A stretch of DNA of 64,000 nucleotides, from assembly GCA_964480365.1 (NCBI GenBank), contig CAYZPM010000012.1:17898-81897 (forward strand), read 5' to 3'. The notes below the pieces were generated by a model that made no database searches, was not told where the DNA came from, and saw only the letters and a program-made list of their open reading frames with translations. This DNA is from CAIQPV01 sp964480365 (GTDB taxonomy: Bacteria; Pseudomonadota; Gammaproteobacteria; Burkholderiales; Gallionellaceae). The position numbers were made by a program, and so were the translations under genes. Positions 56,501 to 64,000 of the stretch are shown here, piece by piece (the first letter of the stretch is position 1; every line of letters starts with the position of its first letter).

Positions 56501-58854
56501 GAACCCACCTGATCACCCGTCGTGCTTCCCACGAGACTGTTTGAAGAAGAGACCGCTTCACCAGCTTGCCCATCCGAAAGCAGGCCGGTCGAGCCGTTAA
56601 CCCAAGTGACCGCCCCCGCAGAGGTTGCGCTAGTCACGGTGTTGTTCCAATTAGGACTAAGCACCACATAGTTGCCGCTGGAGAGTTGAGTTATGCCGCC
56701 ACTACCCACCTGATCACCCGCCGTGCTTCCCACGAGGCTGTTTGTAGAGGAGACGTTACCATTAACGCCCGCCGTGTCACTGAACCAAGTGACCGCTCCC
56801 TTCGCATTCGAGAGCGTCCCACTGCTGCCCCAAAGCGGGCTGGACACCACATAGTTGCCGTAGGCGTAGCCACTGAGTGTAGTTATGCCGCCACTACCCA
56901 CCTGATCACCCGCCGTGCTACCAGTTAACGCGGAGATCAAGCTCCCCGTGGGCGAATAGAGATACACCGCACCAGCAAGCGCCCCACCAAAATTTTCGTT
57001 GGGCGAAGTGATCAGGATGTTGCCATTGAGAAGTTCCGTCAAATTGCCGCCAAAGCCGACACCAGCGCCAGCGTGAGGATCAATAAATTCCTGCGCGTTC
57101 ACAGCCGAACCGCCTGTTCCAGAAATGATGGTGATATTATTTGGATCAAGCAGCAAGGTTCCATTCGAACCTTTCGTTGCAGAAAGATTAGTCAGCCCAC
57201 CATAGCCAAACGAAGTCAGGCCGGAGACTTCTGCTGTACCACCATTGCCTCCATGCACGCCCCCCTTGGCGCTGATATTACCCGTGAATCTCATCGCCTG
57301 ATCCGACCACAACACCACTTGACCGCCATTGCCGCTTTGCAGCGCATCCGCCGTGAAACGGGTCGAGCTATTCGTCAGAACGTTGGTGGCGTTACTGAGC
57401 GCGATACCTTGTGCGCTGAATCCTGCCGCACCGTGCATTAATCCACCTACATGGATGTTGCCGCCGCCATTGTTGCCGCTGGCATTAAATTGCGCACCGG
57501 CCAGCTTGATTTCATTACCCGCGAAGGTAAGATTGCCACCGGTTGCACCAGTCGCGCTGTAACTGCCGGAGCTGTAGTTTGAAACATTGGCCGCTACTAA
57601 AATATCACCGCCCGCGCCTTGTGTTGTGTCAGCGGTGTACTGAGCAGAAGCGGTTGAGAGTGCGAGATTGCTCGCCTGCACCTTGATGAGGCCACCCGCT
57701 GTCGTGCCATTTGCATTAATGGCGGCAGCGGACAAGATGTTGTCACCGCTTATGCTGACTGAACCGCCTGCGCCCGCCGTGCCTTGCGCTTGAATGCTGC
57801 CAGTCTGGAACACCAGACCCGGCGCATTAATAGGGTCAAGCGAATGCGCTGCACTGATCTCCACACTGCCGCCACTCGTGCCATTGGCTGTAATCGTTCC
57901 GCCCGCTTCCACGAGGCTGGTGGCTTGGAGGAACACCCTGCCGCCCTGGCTGACGAGACTGTTCGCGCTGATTGTGCCGCTGTTATTGACTACCGCTCCC
58001 ACTACGCCGATGCGCCCGCTGTCGGCGAGGATTTGGCCGAGGTTGGTAGCGGTGCTGTTGCTGCCGGTGATTTGCACTGTAACGCCAGGTGTGCCGCTAT
58101 CCATAAGCTGCACGGTGTTACCTGCAGCGAGGATGGTCTCGCCCTTGGGCGTGTTGATGATGCCGTTGTTTGTAACTTGGGGAGCAATGAGGTAGACCGT
58201 GCCGCCCTCCGGCGTGGTAATGGTGCCTTTGTTCTGGATGGTTCCGGCGTTGGGTGTGGCATCGAAATTAAGTTTGCCCGCAATAAAATTACTGTCGGAC
58301 AGGTTAAGCGTGGAAGCAACAAACCCCGGAACATTAATGTTCGCGCCCGCCCCCACCAAAATACCGGCGGGATTGATAAGAAACACTCTGCCGTTCGATG
58401 TCAATGTGCCGAGCAATGAGGAAGGATCGGCACCGAGCACGCGGTTCAACACGGAACTGCTGGCAGACTGCTGGATGAAACGGGTGGTTTCTCCTTGGGC
58501 AATGGAAAAACTCTGCCAGTTGATGATGGCATTGGGGCTGTTGGTGATGGTGAGAAAATTGCCAATCTGGTTGAAGCTGGCAGCGCCGCTGGTGACCTGT
58601 GCACCGGTGGGGTTGGCTTGGGCGTTGAGGCTGAAACAGCAGGCCAGCACGATGGCTAGGGGCTTGAAACGGAGCTTGCGGTTCGGCTTGGCAACGTTGC
58701 CTGCTTCGCTGTCGTTTTCTGCCAACTCCGCTGCGCTCAGGACGCACGAACCCGAACGCTTGCCTTTTGCACTGGTTATTTCGGATACGGCCACCCAAGT
58801 GTTCAGCGCATCGGACCAGATGGTGCGGAAGATGTGATTGAGGGATGCTTTCAT
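50568..58854 (-). CDS. TpsA2: giant filamentous-hemagglutinin-like adhesin, with assembly gap
   Basis: This is a single large TPS adhesin interrupted by 100 Ns at 55364-55463, so its true length is unknown (over 2,700 residues visible). An extended signal peptide region (MKASLNHIFRTIWSDALNTW, then VAVSEIT) leads into a signal helix and TPS domain (ITNSPNAIINWQSFSIAQGE, INPAGILVG). About 19 repeats follow (53190-56890), each with a core SLVGSTAGDQVGSGGITQL, GNYVVLSPNW and GAVTWVNGS. The C-terminal part is beta-helix-like and ends in Pro, Asn, Gly and Cys (PTKC). Upstream and downstream parts sit in different frames only because the gap is a placeholder. GAGGAGAAAATT before the ATG is a strong start. 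Confidence 0.88.
53190..56890 (-). repeat. About 19 tandem GAVTW repeats of TpsA2
   Basis: Units of about 55-75 residues vary in the segment after GAVTW (STGLLSDG..., SNGQLSDSTVSVPITGG or GLGGTVG). Some adjacent units are almost identical at DNA level; a block with VSVPITGG appears at least three times. The motif G(D/N)xVGSGGI-L-GNYVV-W-GAVTW could form blades or beta-helix turns, which is speculative. Confidence 0.85.
55364..55463. other. Assembly gap of 100 Ns
   Basis: Sequence breaks off after GGTAGTAGCG (minus strand) and resumes with CCAACGGCAAC. In the neighbouring complete units these two are joined by 24 bases. A gap length divisible by three restores the reading frame, so the real missing piece may be 24 bases, or 24 plus whole repeat units. 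Confidence 0.9.
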
Positions 58855-58919
58855 AATTTTCTCCTCACCGCAATGCGGCGCATGCTTTCGGTATTTCCGA
58901 ATAACTTGATTGAATTCAT
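58851..58919 (-). CDS. 22-residue leader peptide overlapping tpsA2
   Basis: This small frame has an ideal Shine-Dalgarno (AGGAGGAAAA) right before its ATG and a TGA that overlaps the tpsA2 ATG (ATGA). The peptide begins MNSIKLFGNTESM and ends with a basic RRIAVRRKL. It is likely a leader that couples translation to TpsA2. No homology is claimed. Confidence 0.6.
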   Translation of the reverse strand: MNSIKLFGNTESMRRIAVRRKL

Positions 58920-58966
58920 TTTTCCTCCTGCCTAATTACAGTTGTTGGGCAGGTCTGTTTTTTTAC

Positions 58967-60682
58967 TCAGTATGACATCACCAAGGCTATATGGCCGCGT
59001 GTATCACCCGTCCTGCTAATGATGTTGGAGGCGGTGCAGGTTGCGCCGTCGGTGTCGCCACAAGCCACCTTGGCCAAGTCAAACTTGACCGTAACATTTT
59101 TTCCTTGGGAATAACGGAAGCCCACGCCCACACTGCTAACCGTGGTGCGGTTTGCGATCTCGCCCGGAAGCCATGTGTTCCATCCGCTCCCATAGTCAAC
59201 AAATCCAAGCAATCTGAAATTGCCGTCCTTAATATGCAATTCAGTAGCCAAGTCCGGGGTGTAAAGCTCTACATTGAGAACGTAGCCATTGTCGTTGGAA
59301 AATTCGCGCTCGATAAAACCACGCACGGCATTCGCTCCGACCAGGCCTAATCTTTCCGCAGGAATCAGTCCGTCACCCGTGTATTGGCCATTTCCAACCA
59401 GTCGATATTGCCAGTTCTGGGGTAATACCCCCGCCAAGCTGCCATTAAAGCGCAGGATGTTGTAATCAGCCGAAGCACCGAGGCGAGTCTCGTTGAAAGC
59501 ATCGGGGCCGCCGTTCGAGCCGCCAGCGAAATTGTGTACGGCGGAAACGGAGTAGTCGGCAACATGTGTGGGCTTGATCAACGTGCCACCGTAAGTGAGG
59601 GTGAAAGGGAGCACGTTTATGTCCGGGGTGCCGGGGCAGGTTGAATTTGCAAGCAGACAGTCGTTGACTGCGGTACGGAAATCGAGTCCGGCAATGATTT
59701 TTGAAGTGTAGTCACCCTGACGCGGCAGGTAGTGGTTGTAGTGCGCACCTAACTCGTCCCCCGTCCCGCTGAAGGTCAGCAGGGAGCCCCCCGGCCCTCC
59801 TATGCTGGTGGTGCCTGCATTGGTGTTGGAATAGGCGGCAAGCAGATCAATGCTATCACCCAGCGAATAAACCGGAAGGCGGTAGCTGGCTGAAACCTGG
59901 GTGACATCGTTCATGTGATCGGGTGAGGTGATGTAATTGAGAGTTAGCGCCTGATCCCGATTGAACATGTTGTTGTTCTGGTAGCCCACTCCTACCCGGT
60001 ACATGCCGGTGCTTGGGTTACCGGTGTTATCCAGCGTGACGAAAACTTTGTGGGGCGAACTGTCCTGCACGTTAACTTGAGCATCCACCGTATTTTCTTC
60101 CTCTCCCAACGCGAGTACGACGTCAAGCTGGCGGGTAGGGTTTTGATTGGCGAGCTGGATGTTTTCAGAAAGTGTACGTGCGCTGGGTGTCGAGCCTTCG
60201 ACCAGTGCGGGCAGCGCATTTCTGATGTTGGTTTTGTCGTAATACTGGTTGCCCTTCAAGATGACTTTGCCCACTGTGGTTTCGATTACCTGGAGGGTGA
60301 CCGTGCCCTCGGTAATTTCCTGCTCCGGGGTGACAACATGCACCGCGCTGTATCCGGCTTTACGGTATTCGCCTTCGAGCGCCTCCAGCGCACGCTGGAT
60401 GTCCGCGTAGCTGCGGGCATCGCCTTTGAAAGGATTCAGCACGCGTTCGATCAGTCCGGGATCGAGCAGGGTGTTGCCTTTGACCTGGAACCGTTCGATG
60501 CGCACCAGTGCGGTATTGGTGGATGCGGTCTGTGAATCAGGAACAGATGTTGGGGAATTGGGGGCTATGCGTTGCTCTTGCGTGACATTGCCATCTTCCT
60601 TTTTTATGTCTTGAGCCCAAGCCGGTAAAACTCCCATGCAGAGCAAGACCAGCAGCAATGGCTGCAACTGGTAATTTTTCAT
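58967..60682 (-). CDS. TpsB2-type outer-membrane transporter
   Basis: This is a 571-residue ShlB/FhaC-family transporter of normal length. A signal peptide (LLLVLLCMGVLPAWA) and a short linker precede two POTRA domains (VKGNTLLDPGLIERVLNPF, VILKGNQYYDKTNIRNALPAL), and a barrel with TLDNTGNPSTGMYRVGVGYQ and AVRGFIEREFS follows. It is first in the TpsB2-leader-TpsA2-FecR operon on the minus strand. It is clearly related to TpsB1 (34801), which has one extra POTRA; the two barrels are similar enough that they probably derive from a duplication. Confidence 0.93.
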   Translation of the reverse strand: MKNYQLQPLLLVLLCMGVLPAWAQDIKKEDGNVTQEQRIAPNSPTSVPDSQTASTNTALVRIERFQVKGNTLLDPGLIERVLNPFKGDARSYADIQRALEALEGEYRKAGYSAVHVVTPEQEITEGTVTLQVIETTVGKVILKGNQYYDKTNIRNALPALVEGSTPSARTLSENIQLANQNPTRQLDVVLALGEEENTVDAQVNVQDSSPHKVFVTLDNTGNPSTGMYRVGVGYQNNNMFNRDQALTLNYITSPDHMNDVTQVSASYRLPVYSLGDSIDLLAAYSNTNAGTTSIGGPGGSLLTFSGTGDELGAHYNHYLPRQGDYTSKIIAGLDFRTAVNDCLLANSTCPGTPDINVLPFTLTYGGTLIKPTHVADYSVSAVHNFAGGSNGGPDAFNETRLGASADYNILRFNGSLAGVLPQNWQYRLVGNGQYTGDGLIPAERLGLVGANAVRGFIEREFSNDNGYVLNVELYTPDLATELHIKDGNFRLLGFVDYGSGWNTWLPGEIANRTTVSSVGVGFRYSQGKNVTVKFDLAKVACGDTDGATCTASNIISRTGDTRGHIALVMSY

Positions 60683-60752
60683 TATTATTTATTTTTCCCC
60701 GTTATCCACAACATTAGTCACCGCCCGACTCTAATCCATAATAATTTCATGG

Positions 60753-60914
60753 TCAATAGTCCGAATGGCCTAGTCCAATGTGGTCAAACATCTTCTTCAT
60801 TATTTTCATAGCACAACAGAATCCAACGTTGACAACCAAGGCCGCAAACAGCAAGAAACGTAACCATTTCGGTGCTAAAATTCGAATATCAAATGTTATT
60901 GCGCTTCGTTTCAA
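60753..60914 (-). CDS. Possible small membrane protein (53 aa)
   Basis: A TTG-started frame with one hydrophobic helix (WLRFLLFAALVVNVGFCCAM) and a charged C-terminus. There is no ribosome-binding site; the frame extends upstream into the cyclase gene on the opposite strand. Low confidence, only included because composition is protein-like. Confidence 0.22.
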   Translation of the reverse strand: MKRSAITFDIRILAPKWLRFLLFAALVVNVGFCCAMKIMKKMFDHIGLGHSDY

Positions 60915-60970
60915 TGGTAGTTTTGCAAGAAGCTCAATTGGTATGAAGCCACCATAAATCAGGGTACGCG

Positions 60971-62392
60971 ATGAGCAATTTGCATAACCAGAATGGAACG
61001 CAAGAACCGATTCCCCAAAGGGATTCGGCACAAGATTCCATTCAGGGAATCCTCCAGAAGGTCATCCTTGCCCATGAACAAACGCTCTCGCTGCTGCAAC
61101 AAACCGAAACGGCCTATAGTCGGCTGATTCCACGCCAGTTGCTGACCCTGCTGGAAAGGGACAGCATCATCGACGTCAAGCTGGGCGACCAGATTGAGCG
61201 CAAGCTGACCATCATGTTTTCCGATATCCGCAATTTCACACCGCTGTCGGAATCCATGACACCGGGCGAAAATTTCGAGTTCATCAATTCCTATCTCAGC
61301 CAGATGGAACCGGTCATCGGCAGGCACCACGGCATCATCGACAAGTACATGGGCGACACCATCATGGGGCTGTTTACCCAAAGCGCCGACGATGCCGTAA
61401 CCGGTTCCATCGCCATGCTGGAAAAACTGGTTCACTACAATGCCGGACGCAGACGGGCGGGATATGTGCCGATCCAGATCGGGATCGGGCTGAATACGGG
61501 CATGGTAATAATCGGCACGGTCGGGGGGACCAACCGCATGGACAGCACCGTGATCGGGGATGCCGTCAACCTGGCCTCGCGCATTGAAGACGCCACCAAA
61601 ACCTATCACGCCCCACTATTGATTAGTCAGAACACCCTGTATGACATCAGCAACCCGTCAAAATATGACATCCGTTTTCTGGATCGCATTCGGGTCAAGG
61701 GTAAGACACAACCCCTGTCCATCTATGAAGTTTTCGACAATGATCTCGTCGATTTGAAGTATGGCAAGCGTGCATCAAAGGCCAAATTTGAAGAAGCGAT
61801 AGCTTATTATCACTTGAAAAAGATTCCGCAAGCGATGGAGCTACTCACCCAATGCATCAAGATTGCCCCCAAGGACATTCCTGCACATATCTACATAGCC
61901 CGCTGCGAAGAATACCTGGCAACCGGACAGCACCTCAGCACCGGTGAACTGGATGCCCCCATGGAATGGCGGACTGAATTTCATACCGGCATAGAAGAAA
62001 TCGACAAATCACACAGACACTTGTTTGACAAAATCAACGATTTTATCGAAGCCGCCAGGGAAGGCGACCATAGCGGGATTTTCGAAGTGTTTACTTTCCT
62101 CGCAAACCATACGCAAACCTATTTCAAAACTGAAGAAGAATTGATGCGTCGCTACGACTATCCATTCCTCGAAAGCCACCTGCAAGAACACAAACGCTTC
62201 ATCGAAAACTTCATGGCACTCGCCAAAGAAGCCAAGGCAGGAGCTAGCGACCCGCATTACCTTTCATTTCGCGTCCAGCTCCTGCTGTTCGACTGGTTCA
62301 CCGGTCACCTCGCCAAAACTGACCGGCACATGGGCCGCCACCTGCTTGGCGCCATGCAACGCCCGTCCGACACGGCCTCCGAAAATAAATAA
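60971..62392 (+). CDS. Class III nucleotide cyclase-hemerythrin fusion
   Basis: This 473-residue soluble signalling protein has a class III adenylate/guanylate cyclase domain (about 75-260; metal aspartates D85 in FSDIRNFT and D129 in YMGDTIMG), a TPR-like linker (265-320) and a C-terminal bacterial hemerythrin domain (335-460) that would bind O2 or iron. Hemerythrin ligands H348, E388, H403, H407, H446 and D451 align well, but the position expected to hold the second His (384) is Tyr (TAT codon) in TYFKTEEELM. So the diiron site may be altered. The fusion suggests O2- or iron-dependent cAMP/cGMP synthesis, which is inference. Confidence 0.92.
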   Translation: MSNLHNQNGTQEPIPQRDSAQDSIQGILQKVILAHEQTLSLLQQTETAYSRLIPRQLLTLLERDSIIDVKLGDQIERKLTIMFSDIRNFTPLSESMTPGENFEFINSYLSQMEPVIGRHHGIIDKYMGDTIMGLFTQSADDAVTGSIAMLEKLVHYNAGRRRAGYVPIQIGIGLNTGMVIIGTVGGTNRMDSTVIGDAVNLASRIEDATKTYHAPLLISQNTLYDISNPSKYDIRFLDRIRVKGKTQPLSIYEVFDNDLVDLKYGKRASKAKFEEAIAYYHLKKIPQAMELLTQCIKIAPKDIPAHIYIARCEEYLATGQHLSTGELDAPMEWRTEFHTGIEEIDKSHRHLFDKINDFIEAAREGDHSGIFEVFTFLANHTQTYFKTEEELMRRYDYPFLESHLQEHKRFIENFMALAKEAKAGASDPHYLSFRVQLLLFDWFTGHLAKTDRHMGRHLLGAMQRPSDTASENK

Positions 62393-62596
62393 GTTTTTCG
62401 AGATACCGTTTGACAACATATAATGCAAAATATAAAAACCCGACGCATCTAAAATACAACATCCAACTTGGATTCCACGTGCTCGTGCTGCGGGGAAAAA
62501 CGCAGGGCGAGCCAAGCAAATTTTTTCGCGCCCAATTAATTGATGAGCTTGGCGCTCTTTTGTGACCTTACCTAATTTGTTCCCTATCGACATACC

Positions 62597-63997
62597 ATGC
62601 TTCAACCTCAACAGCCGACATGCGACATAGCAAACGCCTCACAGACACCAAAATCAACCGCCAATAATTTTTTCTTATGGATTATGGTTGCTTGCGGCGT
62701 AATTTTAATGCTGATTTGGCCAGTGATGCACACAATAGCTTTTCGTAACATCCTTCTATTGACAGGCAGCATCATTGGTCTTGGATATCTTATTCGAGAA
62801 CGTTCCAGTCTTTATCAGAAGCCAGCATTGCCATTATTATTTATCTTGCTATTTTTTGTGTGGCTAATCACTCACTACTTTTTGTTTTCCCATAACCTTC
62901 AGCTAGAACTTGAGCAAATTAAAGGTTTATGGTTAAGAGTTTTATTAGCTTGTTTTTTAGGTATCGGCACCGGACTTTTTGCACGCCAATATCGTCGCGC
63001 CCAATTAGTCATTTGGGCAGGCATGTTATCGTTTTTTGTAATCATCTATGGTGACTATATTTGGGTGAGTTTTACAATTAACGACTGGAGCCTCCCCTAT
63101 CGGTTCGATTTAGGAATATTGGGCCACAAGATTCCTGCAGTATTTTACGGATTGGTATCCTTGGCTTTAGCTTGTGGTGTCATTTCATATCAATTAACGC
63201 AAGTCACAAGGATTAAAAGCCACGTACTTATTTTCTCTATGGCCAGCATAGTATTTACTTTCCTGGCGTTCGTAATTACTGGGACTAAAAATGGCGTTGC
63301 TCTGGGCTTAATTCTAATTTTCAGCGTCTTTGTCTCATTCTTATTGAGAGCAAACAAATCGTTTAAAAGCATTTCAATTGCTTCCACTTTTATTATCTTG
63401 ATTTGTTTGATGTCCTATTTACATCTAAAACTCAACCCCGAGTGGAACAGTTTTTTTCCTTCTGTAGTAGCAGGTATACAAATCAATAAATACCCCAATT
63501 GGCGGGATGAACAAACTTATGGACTGCCTGTGTTGGCTGATGGTACGGTAGTGGGAGTAAGTGCCTATATGCGAACTGCTTGGACTGTAGCGGGGTTAAA
63601 GCTCTTAGTAGAAAATCCATTAGGTTATGGTTTGTATAACAAGTCTTTTAGATATTTAGCAGACGAAAATTTAAATCTCCCTCCCCAATCTGACATTATT
63701 GGCACTCATTGTGGCTGGCTCGATTTTTCTTTGGGTTTAGGCATCCCCGGCCTCTTGCTCACATGGACTGCAATTGCTTTAGCAATCTTTTATTCATTTA
63801 AACAGAAATCCTTATGGTCATACACCACTAGGTGGACGCTAGCTGGGGTATTCATAATTTGGATATTTTCCGAAATATTTAATAACCATTTCATAGAAAC
63901 ACTATTTTATCTAATTGCGCTTTTTTCAGCTGGCAATCTTCCGACGTACAGTGGACCCCTCCGTCAAGACAATAATGCATCGAGTTTAAGAGGGTAA
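62597..63997 (+). CDS. O-antigen ligase-like membrane protein
   Basis: This 466-residue multi-pass protein is of the WaaL/O-antigen-ligase type, with about eleven hydrophobic segments and a large periplasmic loop between late helices (roughly residues 295-370) holding conserved-type residues such as YMRTAWTVAGLKLL and GTHCGWLDFSLGLGIPG, the common Wzy_C pattern. It would add sugar polymer to lipid A core or another carrier. Base composition is clearly AT-richer than its neighbours, suggesting recent acquisition or a polysaccharide region extending to the right. The gene is complete. Confidence 0.85.
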   Translation: MLQPQQPTCDIANASQTPKSTANNFFLWIMVACGVILMLIWPVMHTIAFRNILLLTGSIIGLGYLIRERSSLYQKPALPLLFILLFFVWLITHYFLFSHNLQLELEQIKGLWLRVLLACFLGIGTGLFARQYRRAQLVIWAGMLSFFVIIYGDYIWVSFTINDWSLPYRFDLGILGHKIPAVFYGLVSLALACGVISYQLTQVTRIKSHVLIFSMASIVFTFLAFVITGTKNGVALGLILIFSVFVSFLLRANKSFKSISIASTFIILICLMSYLHLKLNPEWNSFFPSVVAGIQINKYPNWRDEQTYGLPVLADGTVVGVSAYMRTAWTVAGLKLLVENPLGYGLYNKSFRYLADENLNLPPQSDIIGTHCGWLDFSLGLGIPGLLLTWTAIALAIFYSFKQKSLWSYTTRWTLAGVFIIWIFSEIFNNHFIETLFYLIALFSAGNLPTYSGPLRQDNNASSLRG

Positions 63998-64000
63998 CCT

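Noticed and set aside
50568..58854. Two separate TpsA genes on each side of the N gap
   Set aside because: Repeat type continues across the gap and the frames rejoin if gap length is divisible by three; the second part has no start or signal.

Overview
The window looks like a chromosomal stretch of a freshwater betaproteobacterium. The gene set (fur next to an FTR1 iron-uptake operon, several ferritin- or hemerythrin-fold proteins, the metG / apbC / dcd / basic amino-acid decarboxylase neighbourhood, two large two-partner-secretion systems) would fit the Nitrosomonadales, for example iron-oxidising Gallionellaceae. That placement is inference from gene content only. I see no rRNA, tRNA, prophage, transposase or CRISPR array.

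Layout. 0-12 kb: recQ, a Ser/Thr/Asn-rich repeat protein, an EamA transporter, a secreted protein, a ferritin-like protein, a DUF4142 protein, a four-gene operon (MAPEG protein, SDR, cupin, Crp/Fnr regulator) and a TPR-methyltransferase. 12.4-20.1 kb: a holin-like membrane protein and a six-gene hyfBCEFGI-like membrane complex whose large subunit lacks the NiFe-binding cysteines. 20-34.6 kb: housekeeping genes (metG, apbC, dcd, decarboxylase, folA-thyA, M17 peptidase, a Ser/Thr kinase fused to a cyclic-nucleotide domain, a BepA-like protease, DedA and DUF1345 membrane proteins). 34.8-45 kb: TpsB1, then degenerate c-di-GMP-type HD-GYP and HDOD signalling proteins, then TpsA1 with six YDG-like repeats. 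45-48 kb: fur divergent from a cupredoxin / FTR1 / outer-membrane-protein operon across a clear Fur box. 48-49.8 kb: a cold-shock-type DEAD-box helicase. 49.8-60.7 kb: a TpsB2-TpsA2-FecR operon. TpsA2 holds about 19 repeats and is interrupted by a 100-N assembly gap. 61-64 kb: a class III nucleotide cyclase-hemerythrin fusion and an AT-rich O-antigen-ligase-like gene.

The most notable signal is a dispersed, about 60-bp palindromic element found at five places (12.1, 22.4, 33.2, 47.0 and 50.5 kb). All copies keep the same three-part stem with compensatory base changes. They are a multiple of three in length and stop-free in one frame. Two are translated inside proteins (the TPR-methyltransferase and the FecR protein), and one copy is inserted inside another. 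This resembles the logic of the Rickettsia palindromic elements. The window also holds Neisseria dRS3-like 20-bp palindromes, an flhB 5' remnant coupled to tpsB1, and a coupled 22-residue leader peptide in front of tpsA2.

Functionally, the iron genes suggest control of iron uptake and oxygen or iron sensing. The cyclase-hemerythrin and the kinase with a cyclic-nucleotide domain could belong to one second-messenger network, and the Tps systems with the c-di-GMP-type proteins suggest regulated surface adhesion. These links are inferred from co-occurrence.
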